Positions 45,188 to 54,236 of a DNA stretch of 64,000 nt are shown here, piece by piece (the stretch's first letter is position 1; the number at the start of each line of letters is the position of its first letter). A program made the position numbers and the translations under genes. Below the pieces are notes generated by a model that saw only the letters and a program-made list of their open reading frames with translations, was not told the DNA's origin and searched no databases. Source of the DNA: Arthrobacter sp. StoSoilB5 (GTDB lineage: Bacteria; Actinomycetota; Actinomycetes; Actinomycetales; Micrococcaceae); the NCBI RefSeq assembly GCF_019977235.1, contig NZ_AP024646.1, forward strand, positions 1,984,001-2,048,000, written 5' to 3'.

Positions 45188-46678
45188 ATGAGACGCGCGA
45201 AAATTGTGGCAACTTTCGGCCCGGCAATCTCCAGCTACGACAACACTCTCGCAGTGCTGGAAGCCGGCGTTGACGTTGCCCGCATGAACATGAGCCACGG
45301 CGACTACTCCGTGCACGACAACACCTACGAGAATGTCCGCAAGGCTGCGGCGCAGCTGCACAAGCCGGTGGCCATCATGGCTGACCTCCAGGGTCCGAAG
45401 ATTCGCCTTGGCCGCTTTGTTGACGGTCCGCACGAGCTTGCTGTTGGCGACATCTTCACCATCACCACCGAAGACGTCCCCGGCACCAAGGACATCTGCT
45501 CCACCACGCTTAAGAGCCTCACCGAAGACGTCAACGTGGGTGACGCCCTGTTGATCGACGACGGCAAGGTTGCCCTTCGCGCCATCGAAGTTGACGACGT
45601 CAAGGTTGTCGCCACCGTTACCGTCGGTGGCAAGGTGTCCAACAACAAGGGCATCAACCTGCCCGGTGTTGCCGTCAACGTCCCCGCACTGAGCGAAAAG
45701 GACGAGGACGACCTCCGTTGGGCCCTCAAGCGTGGCGTGGACCTGGTTGCATTGTCCTTCGTCCGGGATGCCTCCGACATCAAGCGCGTCCACGAAATCA
45801 TGGACGAAGAAGGCCGCCGCGTTCCGGTGATCGCCAAGATCGAAAAGCCCCAGGCCGTGGACCAGCTCCACGAAATCATCGACGCGTTCGACGCCATCAT
45901 GGTTGCCCGTGGTGACCTCGGTGTTGAGCTCCCGCTCGAAGAGGTGCCGATCGTCCAGAAGCGCGCCATTGAACTGGCACGCCGCTGGGCCAAGCCGGTC
46001 ATCGTGGCAACGCAGGTCCTGGAATCCATGATCGACAACCCGCGTCCGACGCGTGCCGAGGCTTCTGACTGCGCAAACGCCGTTCTCGACGGCGCCGATG
46101 CAGTCATGCTGTCCGGCGAAACTTCCGTGGGACAGTACCCCATTGAAACCGTCAAGGTCATGGCCCGGATCATCGAGTCCACCGAAGAACACGGCCTCGA
46201 GCGCGTCCCCCCGCTGGGCACCAAGCCCAAGACCCGTGGTGGCGCCATCACCCGTGCCGCCGTCGAAATCGCCGACCAACTGGACGCAAAGTACATCTGT
46301 ACGTTCACCCAGTCCGGTGACTCTGCACGTCGCCTTTCGCGTCTGCGCCCTGTGAAGCCGGTCTTCGCTTTCACGCCGGTTGAGCACGTCTGGAACCAGC
46401 TCGCCCTCACCTGGGGCATCCAGCCGGTTCTGGTCCCCACCGTGGGCCACACCGACGAAATGACCGCCCAAGTGGACCGCAGCCTCCTTGACATGAAGAT
46501 TGTGGACGAAGGTGACCTGGTGGTCATCGCTGCCGGTTCCCCTCCCGGACAGGCCGGTTCCACGAACTTGCTGAAGGTCCACAAGGTGGGCGATCTCGCG
46601 GACACGTCCCAGATCGATGCGTCCCGCAAGGAGCCGGTGGGCCCTTGGCCGGAAAAGAAGAGCAAGATCAGGGCCTAA
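45188..46678 (+). CDS. pyk: Pyruvate kinase
   Basis: 496 residues from ATG 45188. Opening RRAKIVATFGPAISSYDNT; ADLQGPKIRLGRF; the active-site signature PVIAKIEKPQAVDQLHEIID, then MVARGDLGVELPLEEVPIVQ; and the C-terminal allosteric domain with ICTFTQSGDSARRLSRLRPV. It produces ATP and pyruvate in the last step of glycolysis. It is monocistronic: 55 bases after gltD and followed by a strong terminator. Confidence 0.96.
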   Translation: MRRAKIVATFGPAISSYDNTLAVLEAGVDVARMNMSHGDYSVHDNTYENVRKAAAQLHKPVAIMADLQGPKIRLGRFVDGPHELAVGDIFTITTEDVPGTKDICSTTLKSLTEDVNVGDALLIDDGKVALRAIEVDDVKVVATVTVGGKVSNNKGINLPGVAVNVPALSEKDEDDLRWALKRGVDLVALSFVRDASDIKRVHEIMDEEGRRVPVIAKIEKPQAVDQLHEIIDAFDAIMVARGDLGVELPLEEVPIVQKRAIELARRWAKPVIVATQVLESMIDNPRPTRAEASDCANAVLDGADAVMLSGETSVGQYPIETVKVMARIIESTEEHGLERVPPLGTKPKTRGGAITRAAVEIADQLDAKYICTFTQSGDSARRLSRLRPVKPVFAFTPVEHVWNQLALTWGIQPVLVPTVGHTDEMTAQVDRSLLDMKIVDEGDLVVIAAGSPPGQAGSTNLLKVHKVGDLADTSQIDASRKEPVGPWPEKKSKIRA

Positions 46679-46702
46679 GTTCCTGGTTGACGTATGAGCG
46701 TT

Positions 46703-46750
46703 GTGGGCTCCGCCGGTTGGCGGGGCCCACTTTGTTTTGTGTTGTTTTGT
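46703..46750 (+). terminator. Rho-independent terminator of pyk
   Basis: GTGGGCTCCGCC (from 46703) pairs with GGCGGGGCCCAC (to 46730) around a GGTT loop, followed by the T-rich TTTGTTTTGTGTTGTTTTGT tract. Confidence 0.9.
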
Positions 46751-46763
46751 CCCTTAAGCGGGC

Positions 46764-46810
46764 ACGACGGCGGCCGGTCACCATTCGCTGAGGTGACCGG
46801 CCGCCGTCGT
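46764..46810 (-). terminator. 19-bp perfect hairpin after pdtaR
   Basis: ACGACGGCGGCCGGTCACC (46764-46782) and its exact complement at 46792-46810 flank a nine-base loop. It lies 13 bases beyond the pdtaR stop; on the minus strand it is followed by GCCCGCTT and then AC-rich sequence rather than a T-tract. Confidence 0.7.
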
Positions 46811-46823
46811 TGACTGCTTGGTG

Positions 46824-47429
46824 CTAGTTGACCTGGTTGATGATCGTTTCAGCAACCTCACGCATGCTCAGGCGACGGTCCATGGACGTCTTCTGGATCC
46901 AGCGGAACGCCTCCGGCTCGGTCAGGCCCATCTTGGTGGTCAGGAGGCTCTTGGCGCGCTCTACGAGCTTGCGGGTGGCGAACTGCTCCTGGAGGTCGGA
47001 AACCTCGTTTTCGAGGGCCTTGATCTCCTCGTGGCGGGACAGCGCGATCTCGATCGCCGGGATGAGGTCAGCAGGCGTAAACGGCTTCACAACGTAGGCC
47101 ATGGCGCCGGCGTCACGGGCACGCTCCACGAGTTCCTTCTGGCTGAAAGCAGTCAGCAGGACAACGGGGGCGATGCGGGCCTTGACGATCTTCTCCGCCG
47201 CCGAGATGCCATCCATGACGGGCATCTTCACATCCATGAGGACGAGGTCCGGCTTCAGTTCTTCGGCCAGCTGCACGGCCTTCTCGCCGTTGTCTGCCTC
47301 GCCGACGACGTCGTACCCTTCGCCCTTCAGGATCTCGATAATGTCCAAGCGGATGAGAGTCTCATCCTCGGCTACGACGACGCGTCGGGCCGGTTGGGCT
47401 GCGGGTGTGGACTCCGTCTGTTCGGTCAC
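46824..47429 (-). CDS. pdtaR: ANTAR-domain response regulator (PdtaR type)
   Basis: 201 residues. Receiver domain with the acidic pair in VVAEDETLIRLD, phospho-acceptor D66 in LVLMDVKMPVMDG, and the conserved T and K (LLTAFS; VVKPFTP). A short coiled coil (EEIKALENEVSDLQEQFATR) leads to the C-terminal ANTAR domain (VERAKSLLTTKMGLTEPEAF…) that binds paired hairpins in RNA to prevent termination. In mycobacteria PdtaR works with the PdtaS kinase. The partner kinase is not in the window. It is convergent with pyk. Confidence 0.93.
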   Translation of the reverse strand: MTEQTESTPAAQPARRVVVAEDETLIRLDIIEILKGEGYDVVGEADNGEKAVQLAEELKPDLVLMDVKMPVMDGISAAEKIVKARIAPVVLLTAFSQKELVERARDAGAMAYVVKPFTPADLIPAIEIALSRHEEIKALENEVSDLQEQFATRKLVERAKSLLTTKMGLTEPEAFRWIQKTSMDRRLSMREVAETIINQVN

Positions 47430-47627
47430 GGGATCTCCTTGAAAAGGTTCGGCGGGTTCATGTCCATCTTAGTGTGGACCGCTGCGGCACATGATTTTGT
47501 TGCACTCGCGCGCCCAGTTCTTTGAATCAGCCTATCTGCATGTATAGTAATTTCGCGTGCTGGGAAAGGATCGCGTTGCTCACAGACATGAGAGCAGTCA
47601 GCGAGAATTAACTTCCCGGTAATCCGC
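47430..47627. other. Divergent gap between pdtaR and tRNA-Leu
   Basis: No gene. It should hold promoters for both. A TATAGT at 47543-47548 with TTGAAT 15 bases before it is a weak candidate promoter for the tRNA. Confidence 0.3.
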
Positions 47628-47709
47628 GCCCGAGTGGCGGAATTGGCAGACGCGCCGCACTCAAAATGCGGTATCGAAAGGTGTGTGGGTTCGAGTCCCA
47701 CCTCGGGCA
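47628..47709 (+). tRNA. tRNA-Leu (anticodon CAA)
   Basis: The acceptor stem GCCCGAG (47628-47634) pairs with CTCGGGC (47702-47708). The anticodon stem-loop CCGCA-CTCAAAA-TGCGG gives anticodon CAA, reading UUG. There is a variable arm of the type II tRNA class and the T arm GTGGG-TTCGAGT-CCCAC. CCA is not encoded. An integrase gene starts 87 bases downstream, so the 3' end is the likely attachment site. Confidence 0.95.
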
Positions 47710-47723
47710 CTGTGTTGTCGCAG

Positions 47724-47748
47724 GTCAGGGGCCTATATGGCCCCTGAC
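47724..47748. terminator. 10-bp hairpin after tRNA-Leu
   Basis: GTCAGGGGCC (47724-47733) pairs exactly with GGCCCCTGAC (47739-47748) around TATAT. It fits a terminator of the tRNA transcript or a structure within the left attachment region. Confidence 0.55.
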
Positions 47749-47750
47749 TG

Positions 47751-47777
47751 TTGACAAAACCCCCAAATGTGTTGACA
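47751..47777 (+). promoter_or_regulatory. Two TTGACA hexamers before the integrase
   Basis: TTGACA occurs at 47751-47756 and 47772-47777, 21 bases apart (two helical turns). They may be -35 elements or direct-repeat sites for the recombinase or excisionase. No good -10 is seen before the GTG at 47796. Confidence 0.3.
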
Positions 47778-47795
47778 CGGATCTAGCATTTTTAT

Positions 47796-48926
47796 GTGGC
47801 TAGTATCCGGAAACGCGTCAAAAAGGACGGCTCTTCGTCCTTCATGGTGGTCTGGCGCGACCCCAAGATCCGGAAGCAACAGGGCATCACCGTCGACTCC
47901 GCGCACGAGGCTGAAACGCTGAAACGGTTGCTCGATGCGAATGGCCAATCCTTCGAAATCGCGCAGCAAGCACTGCTGGACAACAGAGCGAAAATTCCGA
48001 CTGTTGGCGAAGTGATCCAGGAACACATCGACCTGCTGGTCCGGCCGTCCAGCGGTACCGTGAAAACCTATCAGACGATGCTTGATCTCCATGTGAAAAA
48101 GGTCATCGGGCACGTCCCTGTCGACAAGCTGGATTACCGGATGATCGCCTATTGGGTGAAGTCGATGATGGCCAAAGGACGTTCACCGAAGACGATCAAG
48201 AACGTGCACGGCCTGATTTCCGCGTCAATGAACACCGCCGAGATGCTGGGGTACATCACTCGCAATCCTTGCCGTGGCGTGCAGCTGCCGAGCGTGGAGA
48301 AAGCCGAGGACGAGATGATGTTTCTCACCCATGCGGAGTTCGGAATGATCATGGACGGCATGGGGGAGCGGTACAAGGATTTCACCAACTTCCTCGTGAT
48401 GACCGGGACGCGGTTCGGTGAGGCTACGGCGCTGACGGTGGCGGACATCGATTTGTTGGGCAAGCCGGCCACTGCCCGGATCAACAAAGCGTGGAAGCGT
48501 GACGGGCAGAACCAGTTCTACATCGGACCCACGAAAACGGGCGCGGGCAAGAGGACCATTGGGCTGAATCCCGCACTGGTTGAGCTGCTGATTCCGTTGG
48601 TCGCTGGTCGTCTTGGCGGCGATCTGCTGTTCACGACGCCAAAGGGGGAGCGGATTGTTCACAAGCTGTACTGGCACCACTACTGGATGCCGGCGGTCAA
48701 GGCAGCCCAAGAACGCGGCCTGCGGAAGAACCCGCGTATTCACGATCTGCGGCACACGCATGCCTCATGGCTGATTCAGGACGGTGTGCCGATGTTTACG
48801 ATCTCGCGCCGGTTGGGGCACGCGTCTACGAGGACAACCGAGGGTGTTTATGGGCACCTCATGCCGGAGGCTCTGCAGGCCGGAGCGGATGCGACGGAGC
48901 GTTCGGTGTCAGCGTTTATGCGTTGA
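47796..48926 (+). CDS. Tyrosine recombinase / phage-type integrase
   Basis: 376 residues from GTG 47796. The N-terminal arm-binding domain (KRVKKDGSSSFMVVWRDPKI), a core SAM-like domain (about 70-160) and the catalytic domain are all present. Active-site residues: R206 in TGTRFGEA, the HDLRH block (H316, R319), the GHASTRTTEGVY box with H and nucleophile Y352. Full length, so probably active. It integrates and, with an excisionase, excises the element at the tRNA-Leu site. It lies 87 bases from the tRNA and points into the element. Confidence 0.93.
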   Translation: MASIRKRVKKDGSSSFMVVWRDPKIRKQQGITVDSAHEAETLKRLLDANGQSFEIAQQALLDNRAKIPTVGEVIQEHIDLLVRPSSGTVKTYQTMLDLHVKKVIGHVPVDKLDYRMIAYWVKSMMAKGRSPKTIKNVHGLISASMNTAEMLGYITRNPCRGVQLPSVEKAEDEMMFLTHAEFGMIMDGMGERYKDFTNFLVMTGTRFGEATALTVADIDLLGKPATARINKAWKRDGQNQFYIGPTKTGAGKRTIGLNPALVELLIPLVAGRLGGDLLFTTPKGERIVHKLYWHHYWMPAVKAAQERGLRKNPRIHDLRHTHASWLIQDGVPMFTISRRLGHASTRTTEGVYGHLMPEALQAGADATERSVSAFMR

Positions 48927-48942
48927 GCTTTTTCTGGCTCCC

Positions 48943-49248
48943 TTACGAAGCTATGCGGTTGCGGGCTCTCGTCCCAATTAGCCGTGTGCTGTTGTTGCTT
49001 CGCTCACGAACATCCGGTGCCGGGTGCGAGCCTGGCAATATCTCACTGATCCTGGCGATCTCCGCGATGTGCTCAGAAGTAAATACGATCTTTCCCTTGC
49101 CCCAACATGCGTGTGGGAATCTGCCCGATGCAGCGCCGTCACGGAGCCACCCCTCACTGCAGCGCATAAGGGCTGCGGCCTCAGCAGGTTCGAAGAATTC
49201 CAAGTCCATGTCATCTCGCTTGTGGTCGTTGCCGGTTTGCTCCTCCAT
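48943..49248 (-). CDS. Excisionase-like helix-turn-helix protein
   Basis: 101 residues from ATG 49248 (AGGAAA upstream); a longer in-frame start at 49272 has no ribosome site. A single winged-HTH of the MerR/excisionase (HTH_17) type: FFEPAEAAALMRCSEGWLRD followed by GRFPHACWGKGKIVFTSEHI. Such proteins bind next to the attachment site and direct the integrase to excision. It is convergent with the integrase (16 bases between stops) and divergent from the AlbA_2 gene, so it may also regulate that gene. The C-terminal ~30 residues are a basic tail. Confidence 0.72.
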   Translation of the reverse strand: MEEQTGNDHKRDDMDLEFFEPAEAAALMRCSEGWLRDGAASGRFPHACWGKGKIVFTSEHIAEIARISEILPGSHPAPDVRERSNNSTRLIGTRARNRIAS

Positions 49249-49340
49249 GGGTCTTTTCCTGCAAAAGGACATGACACACGTTGTCGGCGTGCAGCGGCCG
49301 CCTGCTCATTGCGGGTCGGCGCTGGGACTAAAGTGGCCTC

Positions 49341-50609
49341 ATGTTTACTCCTCTGCACCGCGAACTTGGCCAGGCCTCCGGTGACCTTTCTTGGGACATG
49401 CTGGAAAAGGCCATCGAGTTAGAGATATCGGAGACCGCAGACTTGGACTTCAAGCAGACGCTCCCATTCGTCAATGCGCAATGGCAGGACGAGTTCGCGA
49501 AGGATATCGCCGCCCAGGCCAACGGTGGAGGTGGGCTCCTAATTTTTGGACTGGCGGAGACCAGGGGCAGAGGTACGGCACGGGAAATTGTGCCTGTGGA
49601 TATGTCCGAGCAAGATCGTTTGGAGATGCAGAGGGTGGCCTTCAGCAAAGTCCATCCACCCGTCGTCGGGCTGAAGTTCCATTCAATTATTGACCCTGTC
49701 GGCCTTGGAACTGTGGTCGCCGTTTCGATTCCAGGAAGTGTCGACGCTCCGCACCTTGTATTGAGGAACCACTACTTTGGGGCGCCCGTCAGAAATGACG
49801 CTAGCACGATATGGATGAACGAACGGCAGATTGAAGCCGCCTACGAGAGCCGGTTTGCCGGCCGAGAGTTCCGTACCAAGAAACTCAATGAACTGTATGC
49901 AGACACCGTTGAGGATCTCGATCTACGTAACAACGTCTGGGTTGTCGCCGTCGCCCGCCCAATTATGCCAATGACCCGCGTCCTGAGGATTGTTGCAGGT
50001 GAAGCGCAGGAGGTGGCTGGCCTCGGATCCCGCACGGCGCGAGTTCTCAGAGAGACGGGATATGGACTGTTGGACAACCTCGTGGACTTGGTACCTCGGC
50101 CCGGGCTGAGAAGGTGGACTTGGTCGTATCCCTCTACCAATGCACTTCAATCGGGTAGGAAGCAGGCCCGGATGGAGGTCCACTTTGACGGGTCGTTGAC
50201 CGCAGCCCTCCAAGTTGGGGGCCTGGAAAGAGGGTGGGAGGACGCACTGCACCACGTAGGTGCCACTCGTATCGAAGCATTCCTTGGCGACTTTGCCAGC
50301 ATGATGCGCGCAACCGCCACAAAGTTCGGAATTCAGGCGGATTACGCTCTTCGAACAGGGTTGGCATGGGAGCAACCCAACATCGTGTACGTGAGACCAC
50401 AAGACCCTCAAATGCCAGGGAGTTTTTTGGCGGCGGACCTTGGAATGCGTCGCTTCCGCCCCGTTGAGTCCGAGTTGTTCCTCTCGGGCTCGTTCGCAGC
50501 TCTGGCCGATTCGCTACTGGAGCACGGCTTGGACGTCATCAACCAGGCAGGAATCCGGTACCCCCACATTCTCCGAACCGGACAAGCCGTCAATAAAGCC
50601 ATTCGGTAG
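49341..50609 (+). CDS. AlbA_2 / Schlafen-type DNA- or RNA-binding domain protein
   Basis: 422 residues from ATG 49341. The N-terminal ~160 residues carry AlbA_2/Schlafen features: EISETADLDFKQTLP, then FAKDIAAQANGGGGLLIFGL with the conserved N-G-x-G loop, and the later RNDASTIWMNERQI. The remaining ~250 residues are not recognised. AlbA_2 domains bind nucleic acids, occur in regulators and in several phage-defence proteins, and are related to the Schlafen RNase fold, so either DNA binding or RNA cleavage is possible. It is followed 91 bases later by the TPR-PIN gene in the same direction, suggesting a two-gene unit. First cargo gene of the element after the excisionase. Confidence 0.75.
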   Translation: MFTPLHRELGQASGDLSWDMLEKAIELEISETADLDFKQTLPFVNAQWQDEFAKDIAAQANGGGGLLIFGLAETRGRGTAREIVPVDMSEQDRLEMQRVAFSKVHPPVVGLKFHSIIDPVGLGTVVAVSIPGSVDAPHLVLRNHYFGAPVRNDASTIWMNERQIEAAYESRFAGREFRTKKLNELYADTVEDLDLRNNVWVVAVARPIMPMTRVLRIVAGEAQEVAGLGSRTARVLRETGYGLLDNLVDLVPRPGLRRWTWSYPSTNALQSGRKQARMEVHFDGSLTAALQVGGLERGWEDALHHVGATRIEAFLGDFASMMRATATKFGIQADYALRTGLAWEQPNIVYVRPQDPQMPGSFLAADLGMRRFRPVESELFLSGSFAALADSLLEHGLDVINQAGIRYPHILRTGQAVNKAIR

Positions 50610-50699
50610 CAATTCGCTGACGCCCTCGAGGCTTCTAGCTGCCGGGATTCTGCAGTTTGGTGCCGGCGTGCATTGGATACTTTCGGAGAAGGAGGGGAA

Positions 50700-53600
50700 A
50701 TGGCTGCTGAATGGGCTGTGGGGATCGCGGCCAAGGCTGCTGGTCCAATATTCGGAAAGCTGGCCATGGGGGCCTGGCAGCGTATATCGATTTCGTGGGT
50801 GGTGGCGTGGCATGTAAGGAGGAGAGCAAAGGGGATGCGACTTCCGGTGCCTCCTTACTGGGCATTCCGGCAGTATCTCAGTACTGGAGAACCCCTTTCC
50901 GCGTTGAGGAGTGCAGATCCCGAGCGAATTGAGGCTTTGGCCGGAGGCCTGCGAACGCAGCCGTTTGGTGCCGGCTGGCCAGTTACCGACTTTCAGGCGA
51001 AGGAGTTCGTTGAACTACTCCTGTCTGCCTACACTCACGGATTGTCGACGAATGAAGCCATTGAGGTTCAAAACGCTGCGACCCGTGCAGAGATCAAAGC
51101 AGCCTACGTCTTGCCGCCCGCAACCTTTGAAGCAGACCTTCGGTTCCTTGCACCCTTGCGTGCCAAGCAGGCCAGAGTCTTGGCGGCCAGTTGGCCCGCA
51201 GTGCACAGGTTCGTACATGAGTTTACGGCCGCGAAGGATCCAATAAGGGCCATGCAGGATTGGCATCGGAACCGCCCTGCATGGTTAGGCCAGATGAGTG
51301 CCGGTGCATTGATGTGGATGGCGGACCTGGCATCGGACTACGGATTAGACGGCGAGGCTATCGCACTGATCGACGAAGGCTTGGAACAAGGCGCCACACC
51401 TGCGGATTATTGGAGGATTCGTCGCGAACTCTTGGAAGACACGCCATCGCCTGGCGCCCAGAGCGAAAGGATGAAGCGACACAAGGGACACCCTCTGGCC
51501 GACTCGATAATTGCGGCAATTGATGATTCTGCAAAAAATGCGCTCCAAGTCCTGGACAATTGGGATACTGACGAGGCCTCCGAGCTCGCCTTGAAGACCT
51601 CGATCCGCTGCCAATTGTTGGCAGCCAGCGATGACATTGATGGAGCAGTGCGGCTTGCACGCCGGGCCCTTCGGGAAGATCTGCAAACAGGGCCAGCCCA
51701 ATTAGCGGCAGACTATCTCCTGCAACGAGGCTCCAACCGAGATTCCGCACTTCACTTCGCAGACCTTGAATCAAGTTTTGAGATGGCCTTGGAAGTTCGT
51801 AACGCGATACGCATTTGGAGGGGACCGTCCTATCGCGCCGTGGCCACGGCCATGCAGGCAGCACAAGCTCTCGGGAACAGCCGACGCGCCTGGAGCTTGT
51901 CCCAGCCGCCACCTACCGGCGAAGCTACGGACTCGGAAGCCACAAACTCTCAGGTCCGCAGACTTGCCCTAGTCTTGGCCGCGGACACCCGACCAGATGA
52001 AGAAGTCCGGAAACTCCTCGCAGAAACCGGAGACTCGCTGGCACGCTTAGAAGCCGAAGCGTTGATGGCCGAACACCGGATGGACCGGCAAGCTGCTCTG
52101 GACCTTTGGTCGAAAGCCGGCGACCTGGCCACGACTGGATCCGAGCAGTTCCGTATCGGATTCCAGATTGCCATGCACGGAGTCATGCCTCGACGCTTGG
52201 ACGCGTTGTCCGCTGGCAACCCTGACGTCACCAGCGATCTTAGGTTGGTCGCCGAGGCCTTTCGCGAAGTTCCGGGCCAGTTCGAAGCCTTGCGGGCCAA
52301 AGCTAGGAAACGGCGCACGCTTGCCTTCGCTCTCCACAGATACTTCGAATTGAGATCCGAGTTCGCTCAAGCTGCAAGTGCGGCAGCCGCCGCGGCAAAG
52401 CAATGGTCGGATGCAGAGTTCTGGCACATCGCCTCGAACGCATACCGGAGAGCCGGCGACCGAAACGCAGCAGTAGACAGCGCGCGAAATGCCCTCCAAG
52501 TTGCGCGGCCTCATTGGGGCAAACACGAGGCGGTCTACGCAAACCTCATCGAAATTCTCTCGGAAGAGGGGCGCTGGGGTGAAGCAGCTGACGCCGCAGC
52601 GGACCTGATGAGCCGGAATCCGAGCAGTTCGGCTGCTGTCTGGGCGCTTGTAGAATGCCAAGTCCAATTGGGGCAGATTGATGAGGCATGGCAGACATAC
52701 GCACAATTCGGCGGGCGGCCCTCGCCGCGCAATGAACGGGAAGCGGTCCTGCGCATAGAACTGTGGCGACGAAATCAGGAGGCCGGTGAATCCATCAACG
52801 AGCTTTTCGAAGTTCTTGATGCCTTCAATGACAGTAAACCTGTACGCATCGCCGCAACGAAGTCATTGCTTTTTTCTTCCGCGGAATTGCCTGAACCGGT
52901 CTCTGAACAGATTAGGCACCGGCTCGCGGAGTTGCTGCCGTCCTTAGAAGATGTCTTTGTTCCTCAGCAGGTCGATCTTGAGAATCCTATGGCAACGCTT
53001 GATCGCCTCGTAGCGGATAGGCCGGACACATCCGATGTGGACCGCCAGGTTGAGCAAGGTACCTTCCCATTTGGCGTGTTCGCCTCTGTTCACCACCTCA
53101 ATTACGTTGAACTTCTCGCTAGCTGGAACGGGGTCGTCTTTGCTGGCGACGCAGCCGCTTTTGACGACGAAGTGGCCGCAGCAAGGGCTGCCCGAGATTG
53201 CGATGTGGTTGTTGACGTCACAGCGCTTAAGTCTGTCAGCTTCTTTGATACTGAAGTAGGAAATCAGTTACTCGGACATATTAGGGGGAGCCACGTGCCC
53301 TTGGAGCAGTTTCTTGCGACGGTCCAAGCCGTCGAGAACCTGTCTGCGCGTTCAACAATGTCTGTTGGAAAGTCCACCGAGGGGACTGCACGGGTCCACA
53401 CGATAACGGAGCAGGAAGCCGAGCGGCGATTCGAGCAAGCTCGGAAGATACACGCACGCTTTCAAGATGTATTAACCCAGGAACGATCAGCGGGAAGCAA
53501 TATCCCGAGGATCCAGGTCGAAGAGAGAGTCTTCGTTTGGCTAACATCTCTCGATCTTGCGTTGGATGAGCCCCGCAGGTCCCTGTGGTGCGACGACGCG

Positions 53601-54236
53601 AAGATTCGGCAGCTGGCGACCGCCATGGGAGTTGCTTCGTTCGGAACCTCAGCCCTGATCGAGGCAATGCGACTAGACAAAATCATCGGAGACGACTTGG
53701 CGACCGCTCTTCAGGGCATCCTGATCAGCCGTCACTACGTTGGCTCAGGGTTTCGTCGTGACTGGTTAGAAGCAGCCGTAGCACTCGATGGTTGGCTTGC
53801 AAGAGGCAGCGCCAGTTTCATCATGTGGGCGGCCCCAACAAAAAGCCCCGAGAGCCAGGTCAGTTTCGTAATTGAAGCTCTGACCCGATCTGCAAATGAA
53901 CCCGACTCGGTACAGCGGTGGGTCGAGGCCGTGTCGTGGTGGCTTATCCGGATTGGCGGTAAGGACGCTTACTCGAACTTGGTGCTGTTCCTTCAAAGGC
54001 TTCTCGACCAGCCTTGGCTAAGAGCCACACAACTGCCATTCGTGCTAGCAGGAATCAGAGCGGCCACTAGCTCAGCCGAAGTCGCAGACCCATTTGAAGC
54101 CGCACTAACAAGTCACTACCAAGGCATCGCAGAGAAAGCGGGGCCGGGCATCGCTTCGGGATACGTACGGGGCTTTGTGCAGCTCACAAACTCGGACGAC
54201 CGGTCGTTGGCGAGTCGAATCATTCTGACCAACTGA
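50700..54236 (+). CDS. Large TPR protein with C-terminal PIN-like nuclease domain
   Basis: 1178 residues from ATG 50700, chosen for the GGAGGGG just upstream; an in-frame TTG at 50673 is weaker. The N-terminus has a weakly amphipathic segment and then ~650 residues of helical TPR-like repeats (for example WSDAEFWHIASNAYRRAGDR … NAAVDSARNALQVARP … AAVWALVECQVQLGQIDEAW). A PIN-type nuclease domain is suggested at about 835-985: CDVVVDVTALKSV (first acidic residue near 839) and SLWCDDAKIRQLATAMGVAS with FGTSALIEAM (DD near 964-965), the usual D…D-D…GT layout. The ~195 residues after it are a further helical region. PIN domains cut RNA with metal ions; TPRs recognise protein partners. Large sensor-nuclease proteins of this build occur in defence loci. 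No characterised homologue is known to me. Confidence 0.65.
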   Translation: MAAEWAVGIAAKAAGPIFGKLAMGAWQRISISWVVAWHVRRRAKGMRLPVPPYWAFRQYLSTGEPLSALRSADPERIEALAGGLRTQPFGAGWPVTDFQAKEFVELLLSAYTHGLSTNEAIEVQNAATRAEIKAAYVLPPATFEADLRFLAPLRAKQARVLAASWPAVHRFVHEFTAAKDPIRAMQDWHRNRPAWLGQMSAGALMWMADLASDYGLDGEAIALIDEGLEQGATPADYWRIRRELLEDTPSPGAQSERMKRHKGHPLADSIIAAIDDSAKNALQVLDNWDTDEASELALKTSIRCQLLAASDDIDGAVRLARRALREDLQTGPAQLAADYLLQRGSNRDSALHFADLESSFEMALEVRNAIRIWRGPSYRAVATAMQAAQALGNSRRAWSLSQPPPTGEATDSEATNSQVRRLALVLAADTRPDEEVRKLLAETGDSLARLEAEALMAEHRMDRQAALDLWSKAGDLATTGSEQFRIGFQIAMHGVMPRRLDALSAGNPDVTSDLRLVAEAFREVPGQFEALRAKARKRRTLAFALHRYFELRSEFAQAASAAAAAAKQWSDAEFWHIASNAYRRAGDRNAAVDSARNALQVARPHWGKHEAVYANLIEILSEEGRWGEAADAAADLMSRNPSSSAAVWALVECQVQLGQIDEAWQTYAQFGGRPSPRNEREAVLRIELWRRNQEAGESINELFEVLDAFNDSKPVRIAATKSLLFSSAELPEPVSEQIRHRLAELLPSLEDVFVPQQVDLENPMATLDRLVADRPDTSDVDRQVEQGTFPFGVFASVHHLNYVELLASWNGVVFAGDAAAFDDEVAAARAARDCDVVVDVTALKSVSFFDTEVGNQLLGHIRGSHVPLEQFLATVQAVENLSARSTMSVGKSTEGTARVHTITEQEAERRFEQARKIHARFQDVLTQERSAGSNIPRIQVEERVFVWLTSLDLALDEPRRSLWCDDAKIRQLATAMGVASFGTSALIEAMRLDKIIGDDLATALQGILISRHYVGSGFRRDWLEAAVALDGWLARGSASFIMWAAPTKSPESQVSFVIEALTRSANEPDSVQRWVEAVSWWLIRIGGKDAYSNLVLFLQRLLDQPWLRATQLPFVLAGIRAATSSAEVADPFEAALTSHYQGIAEKAGPGIASGYVRGFVQLTNSDDRSLASRIILTN

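Noticed and set aside
45068..46582. Minus-strand open frame of 504 codons across pyk
   Set aside because: Antisense shadow of the highly conserved pyk gene; long because of GC-rich third positions, with repetitive low-quality composition.
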